This document shows, one piece after another, positions 40,677 to 49,694 of a DNA stretch of 64,000 nt (position 1 is the first letter of the stretch; each line of letters opens with the position of its first letter). Source of the DNA: Rhynchopus euleeides. Lineage: Eukaryota; Euglenozoa; Diplonemea; Diplonemida; Diplonemidae. Position numbers and translations under genes: made by a program. The stretch covers positions 1,528,501-1,592,500 of the forward strand of contig OY723295.1 of NCBI GenBank assembly GCA_963210315.1, read 5' to 3'. Under the pieces are notes generated by a model, which made no database searches, was not told the origin of the DNA, and saw only the letters and a program-made list of their open reading frames with translations.

Positions 40677-42827
40677 ATGCTCCGCGATCTGACTGCAGAT
40701 GTCATTGGACGGAGAGATATCGCCCTTCTGGGTGAAGGCGACTTCGAATATGCCGTGCGCATGGCGGAGGCACACCCCCATCTCTGCGAGTGGATGTTCG
40801 CATGCGACATTAACGTCTACGAGCGGCTTGGGAAGGAGCACGACAAGGCCTCTGACGCCCTTCGGGAGAACATCGAGACACTGAAGCAGCTCGGTGTGCT
40901 TGTCGGTGTTCTGGATGCTGGCCGCATGCCTGCAGGGGTGCGCTGTTCCTGGGTGCAGTTCAACGGTCCGCGTGGGAACAAATGTGCCCACATCCCGAAG
41001 GTCGTTCACGGCCTTGTGGAGTGGTGTGCGTCACACCTGAAGAAGGGCGGCACACTTCACATCAGCTGTCACGGGTACCAGCGTGCTGCACTCTCTGGCA
41101 TGAGGTTGTCCCAGGCAACACAGAAGCACAGTCTGGGGATTGTGAACGTGAACAACACCTTGCAGGCACGGTCCGGCTACACTGCAAAGCGGACGAACGG
41201 TGACATGTTCCAGCAGAGCTACTCTAAGAAGGTGTGGGAGTACGTCTTTGTGCGCAAGGATGACACCACCTACGGCAAACCTGTCAGTTTCACACTCAGT
41301 AAGAGGGTTGACCGCATGCACATTCCACATGCGGCCCCGATCGAAATGGGGCGTCTGCACCGGGGTGCCCCGTCGCACACCAAATCGGTGGTGCCACCGG
41401 CGCATCCCATGAAGAGTGTCGTGCGTGCCGCATCCCAGGTGTTCGACGGTGACGGAAGTGACGACGGAAGTCCCGCATCTCTGGTACCCGCCACGTGTCC
41501 GACGAAAGGTGTCATGCGTGCCGCGACAGGCGTGTGTGGTGACGACCAATATGCATCTCTGGTGTCAACAACACGTCCGAAGAAGGATGTCATGCGTGCC
41601 GTGTCTCACGTGTTCGACAGTGACGCAAACGACGACGAACATCCCGCATCTCTGGAAGCAACGTTCTGTCCGAAGAAAGGTGTCATGCGTGCCGCGACAG
41701 GCGTGTGTGGTGACAACCAATATGCATCTCTGGTGTCAACAACACGTCCGAAGAAGGATGTCATGCGTGCCGTGTCTCACGTGTTCGACAGTGACGCAAA
41801 CGACGACGAACATCCCGCATCTCTGGAAGCAACGGTCAGTCCGAAGAAAGGTGTTATGCGAGCCGCAACAGGTGCGTTCTGTGGTGGCGATGATGATGCA
41901 TGGCTGGCGTCAGCAGCGGGTCCAAAGAAGGATGTCATGCGTGCCGCACCTCACGTGCTCTACCGTGACGCAAATGACGAAGATTATGCACCCCTGGTAT
42001 CACAAAGGACTCTGAATAATAGTGAAAAGCGTACCGCGCCTGGCGTGTGCTGTGGTGACACAAGTGACGGCGAGCACGCAGCATCTCTAGTGTCAGCAAT
42101 GCACACGAAGAACGATGCCAGGCGTGCCGCGCCTGGCATGTGCTGTAGTGATGCAAGTGACGATGAACATGCACCACTGGTGTCAGCAACGGGTCCGAAT
42201 AATGTTAACGTGCGTGCCAGGCCTGGCGTGTTCTCCGATGCCGCAAGTGATGACGAATCTGCTGCATCTCTGGTGCTCGCAAATGATACGAAGAAGGATG
42301 TCAAGCGTCCCGCACCTCGCCCGCTGTTTTACCGGTTCGATTCTGACACAAGTGACGACGAATATGCGCCGCCGGTGTCAGCAGCGGACCCGAAGCAGGG
42401 TGTCGAGCGTCCCGCACCTCGTACTCACCTGTTTGATTCTGATACAACTGACGACGAATGTGCGCATCTGATGCACCGGGGTGCCCGCTCGCACACGGTG
42501 TCACTGGCGCAACCCAAAAGAGTCGTGCATGCCGCATCTCGAGTGCCAGCGACGGCGGATGCGCAGGTGGACGTCGTGCGTCGTGCACCTCCTGGGTTCC
42601 CTGGTGACGAACATCCCGCACATCTGGTGTCAGCAGCGGACGCGAAGAAGGGTCCCCGCACGTATCCGCCCCGCCAGGGGGTGCAGCCCAAGCATGACGG
42701 TTTCAGCACGCTCCGCCGGATGCCCCTCGATGCAGGGCGGGGTGGGAGGTGGGACGCTGAGGCTGAGGAGGGCTTGGCAACAGGGTGTAGGTTACTCTCC
42801 TGTGCGTGTGGCTGTGTGGTGTGTTGA
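40677..42827 (+). CDS. DUF2431/BMT5-like Rossmann protein with acidic repeat tail (copy B)
   Basis: 716 residues without interruption. SAM motif I is LLGEGDF (residues 17-23). CDIN, VLDAGRMPAG, FNGPRGN and KKGGTLHISCHG follow as in the paralogues. Known DUF2431 proteins methylate uridine N3 in large-subunit rRNA, but activity here is inferred. Residues about 240-600 are diverged repeats of about 31-36 residues, alternating KKDVMRAVSHVFDSDANDDE with KKGVMRAATGVCGDDQYAS; later ones keep only a DSDTSDDEYA acidic core. The final 100 residues (HTVS.AQP.RVVHAAS...QGVQPKHDG) are shared with copy C. The ATG at 40677 aligns with the other copies. Confidence 0.8.
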   Translation: MLRDLTADVIGRRDIALLGEGDFEYAVRMAEAHPHLCEWMFACDINVYERLGKEHDKASDALRENIETLKQLGVLVGVLDAGRMPAGVRCSWVQFNGPRGNKCAHIPKVVHGLVEWCASHLKKGGTLHISCHGYQRAALSGMRLSQATQKHSLGIVNVNNTLQARSGYTAKRTNGDMFQQSYSKKVWEYVFVRKDDTTYGKPVSFTLSKRVDRMHIPHAAPIEMGRLHRGAPSHTKSVVPPAHPMKSVVRAASQVFDGDGSDDGSPASLVPATCPTKGVMRAATGVCGDDQYASLVSTTRPKKDVMRAVSHVFDSDANDDEHPASLEATFCPKKGVMRAATGVCGDNQYASLVSTTRPKKDVMRAVSHVFDSDANDDEHPASLEATVSPKKGVMRAATGAFCGGDDDAWLASAAGPKKDVMRAAPHVLYRDANDEDYAPLVSQRTLNNSEKRTAPGVCCGDTSDGEHAASLVSAMHTKNDARRAAPGMCCSDASDDEHAPLVSATGPNNVNVRARPGVFSDAASDDESAASLVLANDTKKDVKRPAPRPLFYRFDSDTSDDEYAPPVSAADPKQGVERPAPRTHLFDSDTTDDECAHLMHRGARSHTVSLAQPKRVVHAASRVPATADAQVDVVRRAPPGFPGDEHPAHLVSAADAKKGPRTYPPRQGVQPKHDGFSTLRRMPLDAGRGGRWDAEAEEGLATGCRLLSCACGCVVC

Positions 42828-43009
42828 TTCCCTTTGCCGTGTGTCGCGCTGGATGGCAGCACCTGCTATTTAAGAGTCCAACAAAGGAGAATCCCTCACG
42901 GAGATGGGATCAGCTGCGTCCACCTCGCTGGCTCCTTGAACTGCTCACCGAATGTAACGCCATCCTTCTTGCTGTGTTTCTTTCTTTCTGAGCCAGGAGT
43001 GCTTGTCAT

Positions 43010-43345
43010 TCAATTGCCGGTATCGCTCCAGGATCCCGTCTGACCTACTGTGTGATGCCAGCGACGCAATCCCCCCGTCGTGGCAGCCCGTCTGCGGGCC
43101 GAATGTCACCGCCCCCCGTCCAATTGCCGGTGTCGCTCCAGGATCCCGTCTGACCTACTGTGTGATGCCAGCGACGCAATCCCCCCGTCGTGGCAGCCCG
43201 TCTGCGGGCCGAATGTCACCGCCCCCCGTCCAATTGCCGGTGTCGCTCCAGGATCCCGTCTGACCTACTGTGTGATGCCAGCGACGCAATCCCCCCGTCG
43301 TGGCAGCCCGTCTGCGGGCCGAATGTCACCGCCCCTTGCAGACTG
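43010..43345 (+). repeat. 110-bp satellite, three tandem units
   Basis: GGATCCCGTC recurs at 43031, 43141 and 43251, exactly 110 bases apart, with essentially identical sequence between. A single cognate occurs at 40276-40392 and a diverged one near 47600-47690. Local amplification of the spacer after copy B is the simplest reading. Confidence 0.92.
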
Positions 43346-43424
43346 CAACGTCCACACTTTAGTGTCTTAAGAATATCTTCTTTCCCTTTCTCATCCCTTT
43401 GTTTTCTGGAACATCGTTTCCAAA

Positions 43425-43757
43425 TACCGCATACGTAAATATTTTGGAACGTAAATATTTTGGAACGTAAATATTATGGAACGTAAATATTTTGGAACGC
43501 TGGTGGGTTGGCGTTCCAGATTTTTTTCGTTCCATAATATTTACAGGGCTTTCTGCGACTCGGGGACTTGGACCAGGTGATCGGACGGCATACAGAGTCC
43601 CTGACGGGACCTACTCGTGCACTTTTCGCGCGATTCCTGACGCAAGCCGTCCTCACCACCGAGTCCCCAACTGGCCCTGTAAATATTATGGAACGGACCG
43701 GCCAAAAATGGGCCCGTTCCATAATATTTACGTTCCATAATATTTACGTATACGGTA
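43425..43757. mobile_element. 329-bp MITE with TA flanks
   Basis: Bases 43427-43755 are bounded by TA on each side. They start CCGCATACGTAAATATT and end with the near-exact reverse complement. Several CGTAAATATTWTGGAA subrepeats make up the ends. The paralogous spacer at 40440-40470 lacks it: TTTCCAAAT runs straight into CTTTGGTCTTCGG there. That gives a natural empty site. It contains no gene. TA duplication suggests mobilisation by a Tc1/mariner-type transposase. Confidence 0.85.
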
Positions 43758-43968
43758 TTTGGTCTTCGGTGATTGCACCGCACCAGTGAAAATTGAGATG
43801 ACAACGATGAACATACCGGCTGCGGGGATCCCAACCCACCCATCACCATCCCGCACCAGGCGCCCCCCACACACACAAGTGTGCTGCTGTGTGGTGTCTC
43901 TTTACCCAGTGTGCTTGCAGTTTGATTGCCCCTCACCTCACCGACCACCCAACAGGTTACCTGGTCCG

Positions 43969-45054
43969 ATGCTCCCCGTTCCGATGCTCTCCAATCTGAC
44001 TGCAGATGACATTGGGCGGAGGGATATCGCCCTTCTGGGTGAAGGCGACTTCGAATATGCCGTGCGCATGGCGAAGGCACACCCCCATCTCTGCGAGTGG
44101 ATGTTCGCAAGCGACATTAACGTCAACGAGCGGCTAGGGAAGAAGCACGACAAGGCCTCTGACGTCCTTCGGGAGAACATCGCGACACTGAAGCAGCTCG
44201 GTGTGCTTGTCGGTGTTCTGGATGCTGGCCGCATGCCTGCAGGGGTGCGCTGTTCTTGGGTGCAGTTCAACGGCCCACGTGGGAACAACGGTGCCCACAT
44301 CCCGAAGGTCATCCACGGCCTTGTGGAGTGGTGTGCGTCACACCTGAAGAAGGGCGGCACACTCCACATCAGCTGTCACGGGTACCAGCGTGCTGCACTC
44401 TCTGGCATGAGGTTGTTCCAGGCAACACAGAAGCACAGTCTGGGGATTGTGAACGTGAACAACACCTTGCAGGCACGGTCCCGCTACACTGCAAAGCGGA
44501 CGAACGGTGACATGTTCCAGCAGAGCCGCTCCAAGAATGTGCAGGAGTACGTCTTTGTGCGCAAGGATGACACCACCTACGGCAAACCTTGTGTCGGTTA
44601 CACACTCAGTAAGAGGGTTGGCCGCATGCTCTGCCATGACATTTATGCGACCCCGATCGAAATGGGGCGTCTGCACCGGGGTGCCCCCTCGCACACGGTG
44701 TCACCGGCGCAACCCACAAGAGTCGTGCATGCCGCATCTCTAGTGCCAGCGACGGCGGATGCGCAGGTGGACGGCGTGCGTCGTGCACCCCCTGGGCTCC
44801 CCGGTGACGAACACCCCGCACATCTGGTGTCAACAGGCCCGAAGATGGGTGCCCGCACAGATCCGTCCAGCCAGGGGGTGCAGCCCAAGCATGACGGCTC
44901 TGCGCTTCGTCGGATGCCCCTCGATACAGGGCGGGGTAGGGGGTGGGACGCTGAGGCTGAGGCTGAGGAGGTGTTTTCGCCTGGGTGCGGGTTACTCTTC
45001 TGCTGTGTGCTCACGGAGATGTGGTCAGCTATGTCCACCTCGCTGGCCCCTTGA
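43969..45054 (+). CDS. DUF2431/BMT5-like Rossmann protein, short tail (copy C)
   Basis: 361 residues starting MLPVPMLSNLTADDIGRR; the second Met at 43984 aligns with the other copies' start. SAM motif I LLGEGDF is at residues 22-28. ASDIN, VLDAGRMPAG, FNGPRGN and KKGGTLHISCHG are intact. The core is closest to copy B (ATQKHSLGIVNVNN and GDMFQQS). The tail has copy B's terminal segment (HTVSPAQPTRVVHAAS...GVQPKHDG) but none of its acidic repeats. B and C therefore differ mainly by repeat expansion or loss. The 3' end (CVLTEMWSAMSTSLAP) is not shared with copy B's end. Confidence 0.78.
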   Translation: MLPVPMLSNLTADDIGRRDIALLGEGDFEYAVRMAKAHPHLCEWMFASDINVNERLGKKHDKASDVLRENIATLKQLGVLVGVLDAGRMPAGVRCSWVQFNGPRGNNGAHIPKVIHGLVEWCASHLKKGGTLHISCHGYQRAALSGMRLFQATQKHSLGIVNVNNTLQARSRYTAKRTNGDMFQQSRSKNVQEYVFVRKDDTTYGKPCVGYTLSKRVGRMLCHDIYATPIEMGRLHRGAPSHTVSPAQPTRVVHAASLVPATADAQVDGVRRAPPGLPGDEHPAHLVSTGPKMGARTDPSSQGVQPKHDGSALRRMPLDTGRGRGWDAEAEAEEVFSPGCGLLFCCVLTEMWSAMSTSLAP

Positions 45055-45736
45055 ACTGCTCACCGAATGTGACGCGTCATCCGACTGGAGACAAAGAGTC
45101 GGCCTGCCAACAAAACACTGTCGGCACCGATGTGGCAGGACCGGGATAGGGTTGTCCGATCCTTTATTTTGTCCTCCGACTGCAGATGGTTTGTGTACTT
45201 GATCTAGGGGAGGCGGACAGAGAAAATTTCAAGCACAAAAACTACTTTTTCAACAAACACCTTCTCCGGCCGGTACCAACCCCCCATATGGTCTTTTTGG
45301 GGTCCTAGAGGACCGTCTTCAACTCTCTTCACGACTTAAATGCTCGCCGTTTGCTTTTAAAATCGTAAAAACACGTTTTGTGACAGAGCTGGCGGGACTA
45401 CCAATTTTGAGAGTGTAGCTATCGAAAAAAAGGCACGTGGACCCCTTCCAGGTCCCAGAAATGGGGTCCTAGGACCCCAGACCCACGAAATCGAAGTCTG
45501 TGGGGTGAAGACGGTGTTCCAGGTGTCGAAAACACACACAGAACCGCTTCCTGTGTGTCTAGGTGGCATTGGATGACTGAAGACGGTCACACAGAGACCG
45601 TCTTCAGGGAAGATTTCCCCAGTAGGTCCCCAAGCGACGAGATTCACCGGATGTGTTGTGGAAATGACGGGAAGGACACAGAGAATCCCAGACAAACGGA
45701 AACCATGTGGACGAGTTCTCCGTAAGGCAGGCTGTT
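45055..45736. other. Intergenic, no gene supported
   Basis: AT-richer than average, with palindromic GGGGTCCTAGGACCCC near 45464-45479 and partial repeats of GAGACCGTCTTCA. No gene is seen. Confidence 0.5.
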
Positions 45737-46316
45737 CCACACCGCAGAGATTCCCACGATGGTTTCCCCGCACCGTGGAGATTCCCAGCATAGTTTCCCC
45801 GCACCGCAGAGATTCCCAGGGTAGTTTCACCGCACCGTGGAGATTCCCAGCATAGTTTCCCCGCACCGCGGAGATTCCCAGGTTAATTTCCCCGCACCGT
45901 GGAGATTCCCAGCATAGTTTCCCCGCACCGCAGAGATTCCCAGGGTAGTTTCCCCGCACCGTGGAGATTCCCAGCATAGTTTCCCCGCACCGCAGAGATT
46001 CCCAGGGTAGTTTCACCGCACCGCGGAGATTCCCACGATAGTTTCCCCGCACCGCAGAGATTCCCAGGGTAGTTTCCCCGCACCGTGGAGATTCCCAGCA
46101 TAGTTTCCCCGCACCGCAGAGATTCCCAGGGTAGTTTCACCGCACCGCGGAGATTCCCACGATAGTTTCCCCGCACCGTGGAGATTCCCATGATAGTTTC
46201 CCCGCACCATGGAGATTCCCAGCATAGTTTCCCCGCACCGTGGAGATTCCCAGCAGAGTTTCCGCACACAGCAGATATTCCCACAGTAGTTTCCCCACGC
46301 CGTCGAGATTCCCGGA
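45737..46316. repeat. 31-bp minisatellite, about 18-19 units
   Basis: Unit: GAGATTCCCAGNATAGTTTC followed by CCCGCACCGNG. ATTCCCA starts recur every 31 bases (45781, 45812, 45843, 45874). Two unit types (CAGCATAG and CAGGGTAG) alternate, giving a 62-base higher-order period. Diverged GAGATTCCC fragments continue to about 46640. Because 31 is not a multiple of three, open frames across it are a by-product of the repeat. Confidence 0.92.
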
Positions 46317-46968
46317 AACTCGTAGATATGTGGAGCACATTGGGGGATTCTCATCGGTGTGGCGACGCAGCAGGCATCTCGTAGAGATGTGGATTATCGA
46401 GGGTATGTCGTCGAGCTGTGGAACGCATCGGGGGAATCTCGTCGAGATGCGGACAGCAATGGCGGAATCTCATCCGTGTGTGGATCCTCTCGGGGGAATC
46501 TCTTTGAGATGGACACCCGACTGGGGGTATCTCGTCAAGTTGGGGAACATCACTGGCGATTCGGCCCTCCGCTCCTGATATCCAGGTGCGGGCCATCTCG
46601 ACGAGATTCCCCGATTACTGTCCCCATCTGTACGAGATTCCCCCGCTGTCATGCCCAGTTCTGGAGGAACAGAGGGGTGTGGTGCCGGGACCGTGTCGGA
46701 GATTTCCGACATGTGTCTGGTGAGGTCACAAAAGTGCCGATTTTTGCTCTGAACGTCACCAAATGGGTCCAAATGTTTTTTGTGACAGATTTTATCAGTA
46801 GACAAAGAGGGCTGTCCGCCTTCTCTACTTGATCCAAGAAGTTCCGGTTCTTGAAGTGCCACCAATAAAAAGAGCAAGCAATGCAATGAAAATCACTTGG
46901 AGGCACTCAATGGACATACATTTTTTTTCGAAGGTGAACTTCGACCAGTGTCGGTGGTCTTGCCAGAT

Positions 46969-47198
46969 TATTTTTTACGAGTTCCGAGCGACGAAGCGTA
47001 GCGAAGTCGCGAAGTAACGAAGGAAATCGTACGACTGAAGCTTTTGGATTAGCACCTTCATGCCACTTCACAGGGCCTCAACACAGCCTTGAGACAGCAA
47101 GTGTGCGCTCAACAAAAAGTAGTCCGGAACTGTTCTCCCCCACAGTTGCTGGACAGGGTGTCTACAAAAAAAGCGAAATGAGTACGATTTTCAACTCA
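46969..47198 (+). repeat. Dispersed repeat, about 225 bp, copy 2
   Basis: Same orientation and extent as 22843-23065, with only scattered substitutions and 1-2 base indels. No open frame is conserved between the copies. Confidence 0.8.
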
Positions 47199-48114
47199 AA
47201 ACAATGCCATGTGCGGTATACAACACTTGTGTGGTACGGGAAATGCTACGGGAACGCGATGTTCAGGACTGCTACTCGGCCTCTCTCACATCGTTTCCTT
47301 CTGTTTCGTGCATCACCTGCTCCACCTCATACTGCACTTCAGATAGGTAAGGTAAGCTCATCGAAGCGCACCAAACCGGAGTTGTCAAATCAAAAAGGGT
47401 GCGAGAGCTGGAGCCTTTGGTGGAAGCGTCCAATGCAACCAACCGCATCGAGGCCAAGCGTTTCTTGCCGTATTTTGAATTTTCTAACCTCTGCCTGCCC
47501 GCTTCTGCTGGGCTTCTGTGTCAGGAATGTCCCAACACAGAAGCCCTTTCTCAGGGCGGGTTCCGCTGCAGGCAGCCACGTGCGCCGCCTCCAGGGAACC
47601 CGCCTGTGCTGCCGTCGCCCTCACCCGTCGAGGCAGCCCGTCAGCAGGCCGAATGGCACCGCCCCTCGCAGACAGCAACACACTCTGTCCACACTTATTT
47701 GAAGAATCCCTCTTTCCCTTTCTGAATTATCGTTTCCAATCCCCTTGGCCTTCTCTCTCTCGGGCTTGCACCGCACCACCTCCACTTTGGAGCGTTGTGT
47801 TCTTCTTGACGTGGCCCACGTCCCATGTGGTCATGACATCAAGACTAGTGTACCGTCGGACAACGACAAAACGACTGATTTGTGTCGTGCTTGATGTGCT
47901 CTGTGAATGCGCTCTGTGTACCCCCTCAAGGCTGTGGAGGCAGCATTGGAGTCGCTCTCAACAAGCAGGTTACCGTCTGTGTGGTCCACACGGCAGCAAA
48001 CGCACGATTTGTTGTGCTCCGCCTCTGGCAGCGGTGGGGTGTGGTGGGGCACAGCAACGGCAGTGGGCCCCACCAGGGCCTGTATCTTCCCCCCGGCTGC
48101 CTGTGGTCGCAAAG
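47199..48114. other. Spacer with gene or element fragments
   Basis: 47215-47465 is similar to 61193-61335 (shared ACTTGTGTGGTACGGGA, CGGGAACGCGATG and GAGGCCAAGCGTTTCT). 47560-47700 is a diverged 110-bp-type unit. 47900-48114 resembles the region upstream of copy A. I see no intact gene. Confidence 0.5.
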
Positions 48115-48280
48115 CGGAGGAATCGAGATGGCAACGATGAAGATGCTGGTTGCTGGGATCCCAACCCACCCATCACCCCGCCCCTCCCGCACCAGGCTGT
48201 GTGGTGTCTCTTTACCCAGTGTGCTTGCAGTTTGATTGCCTCTCATCCCAGCGACCACCCAACAGATTACCTGGTCCGCG

Positions 48281-49072
48281 ATGCTCCGCGACCTGAATGC
48301 AGATGTCATTGGACGGAGGGATATCGCCTTTCTCGGTGAAGGCGATTTCGGGTATGCTGTGCACGTGGCGAAGGCACACCCCCATCTGCGCAAGCGGATG
48401 TTTGCGAGTGATGTCAACGTCTACGAGCGGCTAGGGAAGAAGCATGTCTCCTGTGACGTCCTTAGCGAGAACATCGCGACGCTGAATCGAATGGGTGTGC
48501 TTGTCGGTGTTCTGGATGCTGGTCACATGCCTGCAGGGGTGCGCTGTTCTTGGGTGCAGTTCGACGGCCCACGTGGTAACAAGGGTGCCCACATCCCGAA
48601 GGTCATCCACGGCCTTGTGGAGTGGTGTGCGTCACACCTGAAGAAGGGCGGCACACTCCACATCAGCTGTCACGGGGACCAGCGTGCTGCACTCTCCGGG
48701 ATGGAGTTGGCTCTGGCGACAGAGATCCACGGCCTGGATATTGTGAACGTGAACAACACCCTGCAGTCACGGTCCGGCTACACCGCAAAGCGGACGAACG
48801 GTGGCATGTTCCTGCAGAGCTACTCCGAGAATGTGTGGGAGTATGTCTTCGTGCGCAAGGGTGACACCACCTACGGCAAACACTGTGTCGATTACACACT
48901 CAAGCACTTTGACGGCATGATCTACCATGACATTACTGCGGTTTACACCGCTCCAATCGAACTGGGGCTCGAGGGAAACGATCTGGCCCAGTTCGGAAAG
49001 TCAGCCCAGGTGTTGATGGAGACCGGTCGTGACTGGGGCCTGCTTGTGTACCCGATCCCTCCCTGTCCATAG
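48281..49072 (+). CDS. DUF2431/BMT5-like Rossmann protein, tail-less (copy D)
   Basis: 263 residues. The core is the same as in copies A-C with FLGEGDFGYAVHVA, ASDVN, VLDAGHMPAG, FDGPRGN and KKGGTLHISCHG. It shares with copy A the stretches MELALATEIHGLDIVNVNN and SENVWEYVFVRKGDTTYGKHCVDYTLKHFDG. After IYHDITAVYTAPIELG it diverges and stops within 40 residues, so it has neither the Trp-Gly nor the acidic repeats. It may be closest to the minimal enzyme. The ATG at 48281 aligns with those of A and B. Confidence 0.8.
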   Translation: MLRDLNADVIGRRDIAFLGEGDFGYAVHVAKAHPHLRKRMFASDVNVYERLGKKHVSCDVLSENIATLNRMGVLVGVLDAGHMPAGVRCSWVQFDGPRGNKGAHIPKVIHGLVEWCASHLKKGGTLHISCHGDQRAALSGMELALATEIHGLDIVNVNNTLQSRSGYTAKRTNGGMFLQSYSENVWEYVFVRKGDTTYGKHCVDYTLKHFDGMIYHDITAVYTAPIELGLEGNDLAQFGKSAQVLMETGRDWGLLVYPIPPCP

Positions 49073-49694
49073 ACCCGGCAGGAATGCTCGTCGATCCCTG
49101 TTGTGATAAACGCTCTCGCCACCCCCAAATGCGAGAAGCACCTGCCACCAGAAGTCTCACCGAACGTGGTGCCACTCTATGTGCTTCCCCCCGAACCCCC
49201 CCCCCCCCGAGGCAAGCACACCTTTCTCTTGCTTCTCGCTTCTCAGCCTTGTTTCTATGAGACATTGCTCTCCTCCTTCTCGGGCTTCTCTGGCGAGAAA
49301 GTCGTCCCCCCCCCCCCCCCCGCCTACAAACTATACTCTCGAACTGCCTCTCCTCAGCCACCCCAGACTCCCTGTATACTGATCCACAACCTGCGAAACC
49401 CAGCCTTCCGGCTTCGCTGCGACGAGACGCTGAAGGACGCAGCTGTTGTGCCCTCAGTACCGGGATTGCGATTTACACCGGACCGGGTGGCGGAGCCCAC
49501 ATCCCCCCCCCTCCTCGCCACGCCTTTGTTTTGAACATGTTCCGCCTCAAGCCGTCATCTGCCCACGCCTTTGGTTCCTTTCCAGCAGTCTTCGGCAAGC
49601 CCATCCCACAACAGGCCCCACCCCCACCCCACCCCCCCCACCACCACACACACGCACACTAAACGCCCGGCCCCGCCTCCCCCGCCACCGCGGG
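49073..49694. other. Intergenic, no gene supported
   Basis: Poly-C tracts near 49195-49210 and 49308-49322. No gene is supported before the ATG at 49695. Confidence 0.45.

Noticed and set aside
43003-43438. Overlapping 80-96 residue frames in the 110-bp satellite
   Set aside because: Products of tandem repetition; no start context or homology.
45737-46316. Possible CRISPR array
   Set aside because: Units are contiguous 31-mers with no unique spacers, in a eukaryotic genome.
45357-46338. Gly/Glu/Cys-rich minus-strand protein repeats (SWESPRCGET and similar)
   Set aside because: They arise from the 31-bp minisatellite read in frame; 31 is not a multiple of three, so all frames cycle and none is selected.
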